26,241 nucleotides of DNA, taken from JADFUZ01 sp034430415. Lineage in GTDB: Bacteria; Chloroflexota; Dehalococcoidia; GIF9; AB-539-J10. Location: contig DAOUEN010000137.1 in NCBI GenBank assembly GCA_034430415.1, positions 1 to 26,241 of the forward strand, in the 5' to 3' direction. Position numbers and translations under genes: made by a program. The notes under the pieces were generated by a model. The model did not search any database, was not told where the DNA came from, and saw only the letters and a program-made list of their open reading frames with translations. Below are positions 7,632-15,593 of the stretch, one piece after another; within the stretch, counting starts at the first letter, position 1, and each line of letters starts with the position of its first letter.

Positions 7632-8624
7632 ATGGCCAAGGTATACGTAACAAGAAGCTGGTTCCCCGAAGCATTGAGCGAAGTCGCCGAGCTCCATGAG
7701 ATGAAGACGTGGGAGGGAGAAGATACCCCACCGCGGGATGTGCTTCTGGCAGAGGTCAAAGACATCGAAGGACTGATCCCCATCGGCGCTGACCACATTG
7801 ACGCTGGCATAATAGACGCGGCTCCGAAGCTGAAGGTGATAAGCCAGTTCGGCGATGGATTTGAGAACCTCGACGTGGATGCCGCCACCAGGCGCGGCAT
7901 CCCGGTGGGTCACACGCCCGACGTGCTGACCGAGACCACTGCTGACCTCATCTTCGCCCTGCTCCTGGCATCGGCAAGACGTATTGTCGAGGGGGAGGCT
8001 TTTGCCAGGCAGGGTAAGTGGAGAATGCATGCCCACCTGGACCTCCCCGGGGTTGACGTAAACCATGCCACCCTGGGAATCGTGGGCCTGGGCAAGATAG
8101 GCAGCCATGTGGCCAAACGTGCCAAGGGATTCAATATGCGGGTGATCTACTATAGCAGGACCCGCAAGATCGACCTGGAGAGCCTATTGGGGCTGGAATA
8201 CGTTCCCGACCTGCACTCGCTCCTGTCTCAGTCCGATTTCGTCAGCCTGACCACACGGCTCAATAGCCAGACCAGACACATGATTGGCCCCGCTGAATTT
8301 GCCGCGATGAAACCGACAGCAATACTGGTAAACGGAGCTCGCGGCGGCGTCGTAGATGAAAAGGCCCTGTACCAGGCGCTCAAGTCCCGCCAGATCCTCC
8401 GGGCCGCAACAGACGTAACTGACGTTGAACCGATTCCTGTCGACGACCCCCTGATGACGCTGGACAACCTGACCATTGTCCCCCACATCGGGAGTGCCGT
8501 GCCCGCTACCAGGAGAGGAATGATGAGCATGGCAGCAGACCAGCTTGTCGTCAGTCTGCGAGGCGACAGGATGCCAAACTGCGTCAACCCCGAGGTGTAC
8601 GACAGTCCCGGAAGGGAAGGCTGA
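7632..8624 (+). CDS. D-2-hydroxyacid dehydrogenase, GyaR-like (glyoxylate/hydroxypyruvate reductase type)
   Basis: 330 residues of the NAD(P)-dependent D-isomer hydroxyacid dehydrogenase family. The nucleotide-binding loop is GLGKIG (152-157). The catalytic trio is Arg237 (in NGARGGVVDE), Glu266 (DVEP) and His285 (PHIGSA). After the second strand, YYSRTRK (173-179) matches the archaeal glyoxylate reductase pattern rather than the acidic residue of strictly NAD-dependent relatives, so either cofactor is possible. The likely reaction is reduction of glyoxylate, hydroxypyruvate or another 2-oxoacid to the D-hydroxyacid, in the cytoplasm. AGGAGGGAG (7617-7625) precedes ATG 7632. It follows the mttB-like gene in the same direction. 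Family certain, substrate inferred. Confidence 0.92.
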   Translation: MAKVYVTRSWFPEALSEVAELHEMKTWEGEDTPPRDVLLAEVKDIEGLIPIGADHIDAGIIDAAPKLKVISQFGDGFENLDVDAATRRGIPVGHTPDVLTETTADLIFALLLASARRIVEGEAFARQGKWRMHAHLDLPGVDVNHATLGIVGLGKIGSHVAKRAKGFNMRVIYYSRTRKIDLESLLGLEYVPDLHSLLSQSDFVSLTTRLNSQTRHMIGPAEFAAMKPTAILVNGARGGVVDEKALYQALKSRQILRAATDVTDVEPIPVDDPLMTLDNLTIVPHIGSAVPATRRGMMSMAADQLVVSLRGDRMPNCVNPEVYDSPGREG

Positions 8625-8640
8625 CTGCGACGACATGGCA

Positions 8641-8673
8641 CCCTGCCTCACTGCACAATAGCAGCAGGCGGGG
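8641..8673. terminator. Hairpin between convergent genes
   Basis: An outer stem (8641-8648 with 8666-8673, one G-T pair) and an inner 4-bp stem (8651-8654 with 8661-8664) fold the short space between two converging genes. It lacks a T-run on either strand, so its use as a two-way terminator rests on position. Confidence 0.35.
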
Positions 8674-8704
8674 TACGGTATCGACAGGGGCGAAGCGCGC
8701 GGTC

Positions 8705-9697
8705 TCAGTTGAAGCCACAGGCACAGGTCTCCACCTGAAAGACCACGTCCTTGCTGACCACGTTGCCGGAGGAATCAGATACTATGACGGCAACGGTAGC
8801 TTCACAACGGCTGGTAGGCGCCTCCCAGGCAACCGTTGGGCCGGTGCCAGAAATGACGCCGTGGTCGGCCACCCAACGGTAGCCCAGCCCATCATCCGCG
8901 CCAGCCACGACGCATTCAATCCGACAGTCTTTCCCCTGGAGTATTCTGTATCCGCCTCGGAACTCCTTCAGGAACTTGGGTTCATCAGAGCTGGCAATCA
9001 GTCCCAGGATATTCGGCGGCTCGCTGAGCGCTACACTGCCGAACAGCGACCTGCTGCATTCGCCGCCAAAAGGATCGGCAACGACAACGGAGATCGTGTA
9101 CAGTCCCTCAAGCTGGGGGGCGATCCAGGCGACCACGGCCCCCACGCCATAGATCTCTCCACCCTCAGCCCACCACTGATAGCTGAGTTCATCACCATCT
9201 TCATCGGAGGCGAGACACTTGATGAAGCAACTGGCTCTGGGGACCACCCAGTGCTCATCAGTCGAAAGGCTGGCGATTTCCGGCGCCCTGTTCTCCCTCA
9301 CGATGATCGTTGTGGAGTCGCCGGCTTCGCCGCCACTGCCATCGCTCACCGCGACCTGAACATGATAGATTCCTTCGGTGTTGGGGGCCTCCCAGTAGGC
9401 GGTGTCCCCCTCCTCGTATACATAGCCTTCCGCTGCAGACCACTCATAGCTCAATTCATCCCCATCCTCATCCAGGGCAACACATACCAGCTCGCAGATG
9501 TCAAACGGCAGAATAGTACCCCGGTCGGCCTCAAGGCTCTTGATGACCGGCGGGTGGTTGGGTGGAGCCAGAGCGGGGGCAGGCGGACCGGCCTTCGCTT
9601 CAGACGGAGGCATGCAGCCACCGGCCAGGAGACCGGCAGCCAGCATGACGGCAATGCCAAGCATCACCGCACTTCGTCCAGCCATGTCCAGTGTCAT
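8705..9697 (-). CDS. Lipoprotein with three PKD/Ig-like repeats
   Basis: 330 residues when started at the ATG at 9697-9695, chosen because GAGAGAGGT lies just upstream; an ATG at 9730 adds 11 residues with a poorer site. The signal peptide ends LLAGGC, giving a lipid-bound Cys28. A Pro/Ala-rich spacer leads to three repeated beta domains, about residues 50-135, 138-220 and 240-328. Each contains C-x3-C (68/72, 157/161, 258/262), then an Asp-rich turn (DEDGDELSY in two), a Trp, a W-x-AP segment and a V-x-D-x-x-G end. These are PKD-like folds, typical of surface adhesion or scaffold proteins. It probably sits on the cell surface. No enzyme domain is seen. It is transcribed against both neighbours. 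Confidence 0.85.
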   Translation of the reverse strand: MTLDMAGRSAVMLGIAVMLAAGLLAGGCMPPSEAKAGPPAPALAPPNHPPVIKSLEADRGTILPFDICELVCVALDEDGDELSYEWSAAEGYVYEEGDTAYWEAPNTEGIYHVQVAVSDGSGGEAGDSTTIIVRENRAPEIASLSTDEHWVVPRASCFIKCLASDEDGDELSYQWWAEGGEIYGVGAVVAWIAPQLEGLYTISVVVADPFGGECSRSLFGSVALSEPPNILGLIASSDEPKFLKEFRGGYRILQGKDCRIECVVAGADDGLGYRWVADHGVISGTGPTVAWEAPTSRCEATVAVIVSDSSGNVVSKDVVFQVETCACGFN

Positions 9698-9785
9698 CCG
9701 GACCTCTCTCGCTGGAGCAAACAACTTCATGTCCTAAGGCCCTCTCTCTACCCTCAACTGCCCGCCGCACTGAGGCCAACTGCGT

Positions 9786-9817
9786 GTTATACCACAGCCC
9801 ACATAGCAGCCTGTCAA
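9786..9817 (-). promoter_or_regulatory. Weak promoter candidate for the PKD lipoprotein
   Basis: Reading leftwards, TTGACA (9817-9812) is followed by TATAAC (9791-9786). Both boxes are good but the 20-base gap is longer than normal, so the call is weak. The rest of the divergent spacer, 9818-9994, shows no clear promoter for the glycyl radical gene. Confidence 0.25.
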
Positions 9818-9994
9818 ATGCCGCGGCTCGCTCGTGTTCCCGCGCTACCCTCCTGTGCCACGTGCCTTTGCCCCTGACGCAGGTATGTGCTACCATCCAG
9901 CCTTGCGGGGCCTGTGCGCCCCTGGAAGCGCGGGCTGTGGATGCACAGAAGACAGGTGAACAGGTACAAGCATGCCCAGAAAGGAGAGCAGAAC

Positions 9995-12382
9995 ATGAAT
10001 GAGCGAATTGCCAGCCTGAGAGAGCGCGTCATCGGCTCTCACCCTTCGGTGGATATTAACAGGGCACGCCTTATCACCCAGGCCTATAGGGAGTTCGAGG
10101 GCGAGCCCATGGTCACGGTGCGAGGCAAGGCCATGTACAAGCTCTGCACCGAGCTGCCCATAGCCATAGCACCGCATGAGTTGCTTGTGGGCAGCCCCAC
10201 AGTACAGCCGAGGGCGGCCCAGCTGTTCCCGGAGGTACAGGCGGGCTGGCTCGACGCCGAACTCGACCAGGTCAATACGCGGGAGTGGGACCCCCTGCAT
10301 CTGTCAGAAGAGGACAAGAGAGAACTGCGGGAGGAGATCCTGCCCTTCTGGAAGGGAAAGACCATCAGCGAGCGGGTATACCATGAGTGTCCCGTAGATA
10401 CGGCTAGCCTGATCTACACAGACTCCTCGGCGTGGCCCACCAGATCTACCGGCATCATCGACAACTACTCGCTGATCCAGAAGGGAATCGGCACCGTGGT
10501 CCTCAACTACCGCAAAGTGCTCACGCTGGGCGTACGTGGCATTCTGGAAGAGATAGAACAGGCAATGGCAAAGCTCGACCTGGCTGACCCTGAGGATATC
10601 CCCAAGATGCTATTTCTGAAATCAGCCGGCAGGGCCCTGGACGGAGTGGTGCACCTGGCCCAGCGCTACTCCATGCTGGCCATGACCCAGGCTCAGACAG
10701 AACAGGACAAGCAGCGGCGGGAGGAACTGCTCGAGATAAGCCAGATCTGTTCCCGAGTTCCATATGAGCCAGCCCACAGCTTCCGAGAGGCAGTCCAGTC
10801 GTTCTGGTTCACCCACCTGGCGGTGCGCATAGAGGAAAGCGGCCATTCTCTCTCCCCGGGACGGTTCGATCAGTATATGCTCCCCTACTACGGCATGGGA
10901 ACTGATGGGACGGGGCGGGAAAGCGCGCTGGAGATACTGGAGTGCCTGTTCCTCAAGTTCTCCGAGCTTATGCTGTTCGTCAACGTCGATACCTCCAAGT
11001 TCTACACCGGAGTGCCGCAGTGGCAGAACCTGAACCTCGGCGGCAGAACAGCTCACGGCAGCGACGCCACCAACGAGCTGTCTTACCTGTGCCTCGACGC
11101 CATGATCCACCTCAAGGTGGTTCAGCCCGATATCTCGGTAAGGATCCACACAGACACTCCGGAGCAGTTTCTCCTCAAGGCCTGCGAGCTGGCGCGCCTG
11201 GGCACCGGACATCCCAAGTTCTACAACGAAGATATCATCGCCTATTCCATGGCCTGCAAGGGTCTGTCGCTGGCAGAATCGCGGGATTTCGCCATCATGG
11301 GCTGCGTGGAGCCCCGAGTCCAGGAAAAGGAGGGGATACACCTTACCGGCGGCTTCATCAACATGCCCATGGCAGTGGAATTGGCCCTGAATGACGGCGT
11401 ATGGCGCCTAACCGGCGACAGGGTAGGCCTTCCTACAGGCGACCCGCGGCAGTTCTCCACTTTCGAGCAGTTCATGGATGCCTACAAGCGGCAAATGGCC
11501 CATCTGGTCCGGCACATGTTCGTGGTCAATGCCCTGGCGGAGAACGCCTACTCCGAACTCCTGTCCGCGCCTTTCCTGTCCGCCATCACCGACGGCTGTA
11601 TCGAGACGGGCAGGGACCTCCAACACGGAGGAGCCAGGTACAACTTCGGGCCCGCCGTAAACGAGATCGGGGTGGCCGACACCGCCGACTCCCTCACGGC
11701 CATCAAGAAGCTGGTGTTCGAGGACAGGCGAATGAGCATGGATGAGCTTCTGGCCGCCCTGTCCGACGATTTCAAAGGGCACGAGAAGCTCAGGAGCCGG
11801 TTGCTGTACCATGCCCCCAAGTTCGGTAACGACGAAGATGAGGCCGACATGATCGCCCGCGAGGCGGTCCAGCACTGCAACGAGGAGGTCATGAAATACC
11901 GCAACATCTTCGGCGGCCAGGCCCAGGCAGGGATCATCGCCGTCACCGCCGGCATTCCCTTCGGCAAGGTGGTCGGGGCTCTCCCCAGCGGCAGAAAGGC
12001 CGGGGAGCCGCTGGCGGACAATGCCTCTCCCTCCGCCGGCAACGACAAGAAGGGGCCAACCGCCATCCTCAGGTCGGTGGCCAAGCTGGACGTGGCCCGG
12101 CTCAGAAACGGAACACTGCTCAACATGCGGCTCAGCCCTACTTCCGTCGCAACCCCCGAGGGACTGCACAGGATGGCTGACTTCATCCGTGGCCTGTGCG
12201 ATATCGGCTGCTGGCACATCCAGTTCAACGTGGTGGATACCGCTGTGCTCAGGGATGCCCAGCTACATCCGGAGAAATACAGCGACCTGCTGGTGCGTGT
12301 CGCTGGATACAGCGCCTACTTCACGCAGCTTCACAAGGAAGTCCAGGAGGACATCATACGGCGCACGGAGCACTGCGCCTAG
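9995..12382 (+). CDS. Glycyl radical enzyme, eliminase-like (CutC/diol dehydratase/PflD type), substrate unknown
   Basis: 795 residues from ATG 9995, preceded by AAGGAG at 9981-9986; an upstream in-frame extension to 9887 lacks such a site. The radical-site cysteine and its partner base are in GCVEP (Cys437, Glu439). The glycyl radical loop is RVAGYSAYF with Gly771, 25 residues from the end. This GCVEP pattern belongs to enzymes that eliminate a leaving group (glycerol or propanediol dehydratase, choline trimethylamine-lyase, isethionate lyase). The segment that is usually G-(D)-GH-x-(V/P)-N-Y reads GIGTVVLNY (164-172), and EGxHD reads EGIHL (446-450), so the His and Asp used by diol dehydratases seem absent. 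The enzyme is oxygen sensitive and needs the activase encoded immediately downstream. Confidence 0.92.
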   Translation: MNERIASLRERVIGSHPSVDINRARLITQAYREFEGEPMVTVRGKAMYKLCTELPIAIAPHELLVGSPTVQPRAAQLFPEVQAGWLDAELDQVNTREWDPLHLSEEDKRELREEILPFWKGKTISERVYHECPVDTASLIYTDSSAWPTRSTGIIDNYSLIQKGIGTVVLNYRKVLTLGVRGILEEIEQAMAKLDLADPEDIPKMLFLKSAGRALDGVVHLAQRYSMLAMTQAQTEQDKQRREELLEISQICSRVPYEPAHSFREAVQSFWFTHLAVRIEESGHSLSPGRFDQYMLPYYGMGTDGTGRESALEILECLFLKFSELMLFVNVDTSKFYTGVPQWQNLNLGGRTAHGSDATNELSYLCLDAMIHLKVVQPDISVRIHTDTPEQFLLKACELARLGTGHPKFYNEDIIAYSMACKGLSLAESRDFAIMGCVEPRVQEKEGIHLTGGFINMPMAVELALNDGVWRLTGDRVGLPTGDPRQFSTFEQFMDAYKRQMAHLVRHMFVVNALAENAYSELLSAPFLSAITDGCIETGRDLQHGGARYNFGPAVNEIGVADTADSLTAIKKLVFEDRRMSMDELLAALSDDFKGHEKLRSRLLYHAPKFGNDEDEADMIAREAVQHCNEEVMKYRNIFGGQAQAGIIAVTAGIPFGKVVGALPSGRKAGEPLADNASPSAGNDKKGPTAILRSVAKLDVARLRNGTLLNMRLSPTSVATPEGLHRMADFIRGLCDIGCWHIQFNVVDTAVLRDAQLHPEKYSDLLVRVAGYSAYFTQLHKEVQEDIIRRTEHCA

Positions 12383-13291
12383 ATGAAAAAGGGCCTGATC
12401 TTCGATGTACAGAGGTTCTCCCTCCATGACGGACCAGGCCTGCGAACCCTCATCTTCTTCAAAGGCTGCCCCCTGAGCTGCTGGTGGTGCTCCAATCCGG
12501 AATCGCACTCGCGCCTTCAGGAGATAATGTTCGACGCCCGAAAGTGCCGGGCGTGCGGCGAGTGCACGGCGGCATGCCAGTCGGGGGCCCTCACCAGAGA
12601 TACGGAGGGCCACTTCGTCTACCGGCCAGAGCTGTGCACCCTGTGTGGCGACTGCGTGGAGGCATGCCCCCAGCAGGCGCGGCGCCTGGTGGGACGAGAG
12701 GTGACCGTCGATGAACTGATGAGGGAAATCGAGAGGGACATGCCCTTCTTCAGGAGGTCTGGCGGAGGGGTAACCCTGGGAGGAGGGGAGCCGCTGCTAC
12801 AGGCGGCGTTCGCTCAGGAACTCCTCAAGGCATGCCGCGAGCGAGGTATCCATACTGCCCTGGAGACATCGGGTTATGCAGCGTGGCCGGCAGTCTCCAC
12901 AGTAAGCCAATTCGTTGACCTGATTTTCTTCGACATCAAGCACATCGACCCAGCCCAGCACAAGCGCCTCACCGGCGTAGACAACCTCACCATACTCAGC
13001 AACCTGGAGAAGCTCTGCCAGGTTCACACTAACATAATCGTCCGGTACCCCCTGGTACCCGGCTGCAACGATAGGGAAGCCGATATCCTGGCCACGGCTC
13101 GCTACGTGAAGAGCCTGGAATGCTCATCAGAGGTGGAGCTTATTCCCTACCACCGCTATGGTGAAGTCAAATACGAGATGCTGGACAGGGAATACCGGCT
13201 GCCGGGACTGAGTATTCCCGGTCCCGAGGAAGTGGCCCGGGCCTGCGAGCTAATACGCTCGCAGGGACTTCGCTGCCAGGCTTCGCACTGA
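12383..13291 (+). CDS. Glycyl radical enzyme activating enzyme (radical SAM, 8Fe ferredoxin type)
   Basis: 302 residues. The radical SAM cluster is Cys29-x3-Cys33-x2-Cys36, within GCPLSCWWCSNPES. Two inserted 4Fe-4S ferredoxin motifs follow: Cys55/58/61/65 and Cys85/88/91/95. GGGEP (133-137) contacts SAM. This is the class of activases that serve dehydratase/CutC-like enzymes, not the short pyruvate formate-lyase activase. The ATG follows the partner's TAG with no gap, so the two are translationally coupled. It cleaves SAM to make the 5'-deoxyadenosyl radical that abstracts hydrogen from Gly771 of the neighbour. Confidence 0.95.
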   Translation: MKKGLIFDVQRFSLHDGPGLRTLIFFKGCPLSCWWCSNPESHSRLQEIMFDARKCRACGECTAACQSGALTRDTEGHFVYRPELCTLCGDCVEACPQQARRLVGREVTVDELMREIERDMPFFRRSGGGVTLGGGEPLLQAAFAQELLKACRERGIHTALETSGYAAWPAVSTVSQFVDLIFFDIKHIDPAQHKRLTGVDNLTILSNLEKLCQVHTNIIVRYPLVPGCNDREADILATARYVKSLECSSEVELIPYHRYGEVKYEMLDREYRLPGLSIPGPEEVARACELIRSQGLRCQASH

Positions 13292-13342
13292 CGGCGGCGC
13301 TGGCCGCGCTGCCCACAGCCGGAACGGCCGCTTCTCCCTGGC

Positions 13343-14575
13343 CTATGCCCCTTGCCTGTGCTCCCGCAGAACCTTGAGGACACAGTCCATGTCGTACTTG
13401 GTGTGAGAGGCGGAAACCTGGAAGCGTATCTCCTCATCCCCCCTGGGAACGACAGGATAGCTTAGTCCTGTCGCCAGGATGCCATTGTCTTTCAGGTACT
13501 TGACCAGTTCGATAGTCTTCCTGGTGTCCCTGATCATCAACGGCACCACCGGGTGCTCGCCTTCTATCACTTCATATCCCAGGTCAATCAATCCGTTCCT
13601 GAAGTACGCCACCATTTCACGCAGGTATTTCATCATCTTCTTTCCCGCCTCGCTGTCGAGGATTTCCAGAGCCTTCAGCGCCGCACTTGCCTCCTGCGCG
13701 GTAATGGGATTCGAGTAAATATAGAAGGGAGCTGTCTCCCTCAGGTATTGCACTACGGTGGCATCAGATACGAGGTATCCGCCGTTGGTGCCCAGGGCTT
13801 TGCCCAGCGTGGATACCAGTATGTCAACCCTGTTCTCGTGCGTATGCTCCGTGGTTCCCCTCCCCGTCTCTCCGATTGCCCCGACCCCATGGGAATCATC
13901 CACCACTGTGAGTATGCCTTCTTCGAATTCCGGGTCATACTCCGCCGCCAGATCTGCTATTCCCCGGAGCGGTGCATAGTCTCCTCGCATGCTGAAGATA
14001 CCGTCAGTGACTACTATCAGACGGCTGCAATTCCCAATACTCTCCTTGATGGTGGACTCCAGCTCGGCCATGTTGTTGTGGCGGTACACCTTCTTATCCT
14101 TGGGACGCGACAGCCTGATGGCGTTGATGATGCAGTTATGATTGAGCTCGTCGCTCACCACTATGGTATCCTTGGAAATCAACGGGGACAGTATCCCCAC
14201 GATGGTGGCATACGCGGAACTGAATATCATGGCAGCTTCCCTGCCATGGAATTTCGCCAGTTTCTCTTCCAGTTCCACATGTGGCTTGTATGTTCCACTG
14301 ATGAAGCGCACAGCTCCAGGACCGACGCCGAATTCCCGCGCCCCTTTCTCCTCCGCTTCCATCAGTTCCGGCCTCAGTGGCATACCCAGATAGCTATTTG
14401 AGTTCATTCTGAGGAATTCCTTATCTCCGTATCCCTGTACAAAGTACCGCGGTCCCTTGTCCCCCTCCGCAGCCTTTACTCCTGTTATCACCGTCTCCGC
14501 ACCCTTGAGCGAACCCCTTTCCTCCAGGTCCCTCAGTTCCCGGGATAGCACTTTCCCTATCTTCTGTAGCGACAT
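13343..14575 (-). CDS. kbl: Alpha-oxoamine synthase family protein, Kbl-like (2-amino-3-ketobutyrate CoA ligase)
   Basis: 410 residues from ATG 14575; a GTG at 14581 is closer to the ribosome site GAGAAG and less likely. This is a PLP enzyme of fold type I. The PLP lysine is Lys259 in STLGKALG; DDSHGVG (Asp227, His229) holds the ring; LNHN near 146 matches the LNHASI element. The end GLSYPVVPRG and VSASHT matches Kbl/BioF. Kbl splits 2-amino-3-oxobutyrate with CoA into glycine and acetyl-CoA. The usual GGASGGY after the lysine is GTNGGY here, and the protein is slightly longer than usual, so another acyl-CoA/amino acid pair is possible. It follows the fumarylacetoacetase-family gene by 21 bases, on the same strand, so the two form an operon. 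Confidence 0.8.
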   Translation of the reverse strand: MSLQKIGKVLSRELRDLEERGSLKGAETVITGVKAAEGDKGPRYFVQGYGDKEFLRMNSNSYLGMPLRPELMEAEEKGAREFGVGPGAVRFISGTYKPHVELEEKLAKFHGREAAMIFSSAYATIVGILSPLISKDTIVVSDELNHNCIINAIRLSRPKDKKVYRHNNMAELESTIKESIGNCSRLIVVTDGIFSMRGDYAPLRGIADLAAEYDPEFEEGILTVVDDSHGVGAIGETGRGTTEHTHENRVDILVSTLGKALGTNGGYLVSDATVVQYLRETAPFYIYSNPITAQEASAALKALEILDSEAGKKMMKYLREMVAYFRNGLIDLGYEVIEGEHPVVPLMIRDTRKTIELVKYLKDNGILATGLSYPVVPRGDEEIRFQVSASHTKYDMDCVLKVLREHRQGA

Positions 14576-14596
14576 ATTCACTTCTCTGAATCGCAG

Positions 14597-15361
14597 CTAT
14601 CTGGCAGCCACCACCCTGTTCCTGAGGACTCCGATGCCCTCGATCTCCACTTCTATCACATCCCCCACCTTGACGGGGCAATGCCCTCCTTCAGGCGTGC
14701 CGGTGAACACTACGTCGCCGGGCCGGAGAGTTATGAACGCCGAGATATAGCTGATGATCCTCTCCACGCTGAATATCATCTCGTTGGTGTTGCTGTCCTG
14801 CTTGGTCTCGCCGTTCACCCGGCCCCGGATAGCGAGATTATGAGGATCGATGTCGGTAACCATCCAAGGCCCGAGCGCACCGGAAGTATCGAATCCTTTG
14901 GCCCTGACAAGCCGTCCGTCCTTCTCGTACAGGTCCATGAGCGTGCAGTCGTCGCCGCAGGTGTAACCCAGAACGTAGTCCAGAGCCTCATCCTGGGGAA
15001 CGTTCTTGGCCTCCCGCTTCATAATGCAGCACAGCTCTGCTTCGTAGCGAAGGTCCTGTGATATGGGCGGGTAGATTATGTCACCTTCGGGGTCAAGCAT
15101 GGTGACGGAGGGCTTGAAGAACAACGCCGGCTCCTTGGGCAGATCAACGTTCAGCTGCTTGACAGTCCCCATGTAGTTCCGCCCGCAGGCAACCATTATG
15201 CTGGGCTCGGCCGGCGCCAGCAGCTTCACATCGCCAAGCCGGCACAGCTCTTTCCCCTTCTTGAACTCGCCGTAGAGGTCGCCATCAAGGGAGAACACCA
15301 TCTCACCCTCGAGAATACCCCACTTCACCTTATCCTGCCACCTGAAACGTATGATTTTCAT
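14597..15361 (-). CDS. Fumarylacetoacetate hydrolase (FAH) family protein
   Basis: 254 residues with the FAH C-terminal fold. The divalent metal is held by Glu107 and Glu109 (YEAEL) and Asp138 (GDDCT). Lys155 with GFDTSGALGPW and the later TGTPEGG (220-226) are conserved elements. Such enzymes hydrolyse C-C bonds, decarboxylate oxaloacetate-like acids, or hydrate dienols. Two common features are altered: GRNYMGT replaces the usual (L/R)NY-x2-H, and TLMD replaces SARD, so the standard activity should not be assumed. GGAGG precedes ATG 15361 strongly. Upstream partner of the kbl-like gene; a joint role is inferred from operon structure only. Confidence 0.88.
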   Translation of the reverse strand: MKIIRFRWQDKVKWGILEGEMVFSLDGDLYGEFKKGKELCRLGDVKLLAPAEPSIMVACGRNYMGTVKQLNVDLPKEPALFFKPSVTMLDPEGDIIYPPISQDLRYEAELCCIMKREAKNVPQDEALDYVLGYTCGDDCTLMDLYEKDGRLVRAKGFDTSGALGPWMVTDIDPHNLAIRGRVNGETKQDSNTNEMIFSVERIISYISAFITLRPGDVVFTGTPEGGHCPVKVGDVIEVEIEGIGVLRNRVVAAR

Positions 15362-15505
15362 CTATCCTCCTTCTTTCGCCAGTCCTTATGCCTGCTCTGT
15401 CTTCGCATGCTGAACTGCTACTCTGTGGTGAGACCTAGCGCCCACCGCTGCTTCTTCCAGAGATGCTCGCCCCAGCACACTCCGAAGCCACTGCAGGTCG
15501 CCCGT

Positions 15506-15534
15506 ATTCTAGACCAACAGCCCTCCCCACGCAA
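15506..15534 (-). promoter_or_regulatory. Candidate promoter of the FAH-kbl operon
   Basis: Reading leftwards, TTGCGT (15534-15529) is followed after 17 bases by TAGAAT (15511-15506, 5 of 6). It lies in the divergent spacer, about 145 bases before the FAH-family start. The opposite direction (threonine aldolase) has no equally good boxes. Confidence 0.35.
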
Positions 15535-15593
15535 GGAATATCCGAGTCTGCTAACATAGACGGCGAAAACGAACAGCAGCAAAGGAGATGCCA

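Noticed and set aside
8861..9877. 338-codon frame on the + strand
   Set aside because: It lies opposite the PKD lipoprotein, whose signal peptide, repeats and ribosome site are convincing. The + strand product has no family features.
9887..9994. N-terminal extension of the glycyl radical enzyme
   Set aside because: It has no ribosome site and reads as Pro/Arg-rich filler, whereas ATG 9995 has AAGGAG at proper spacing.
11408..12217. Long minus-strand frames opposite the glycyl radical gene (also 10622-11341)
   Set aside because: High GC makes stop codons rare on the opposite strand. The products look like low-information shadows.
13553..14401. 282-codon frame on the + strand
   Set aside because: It is antisense to the Kbl-like gene; the PLP motifs are on the minus strand only.
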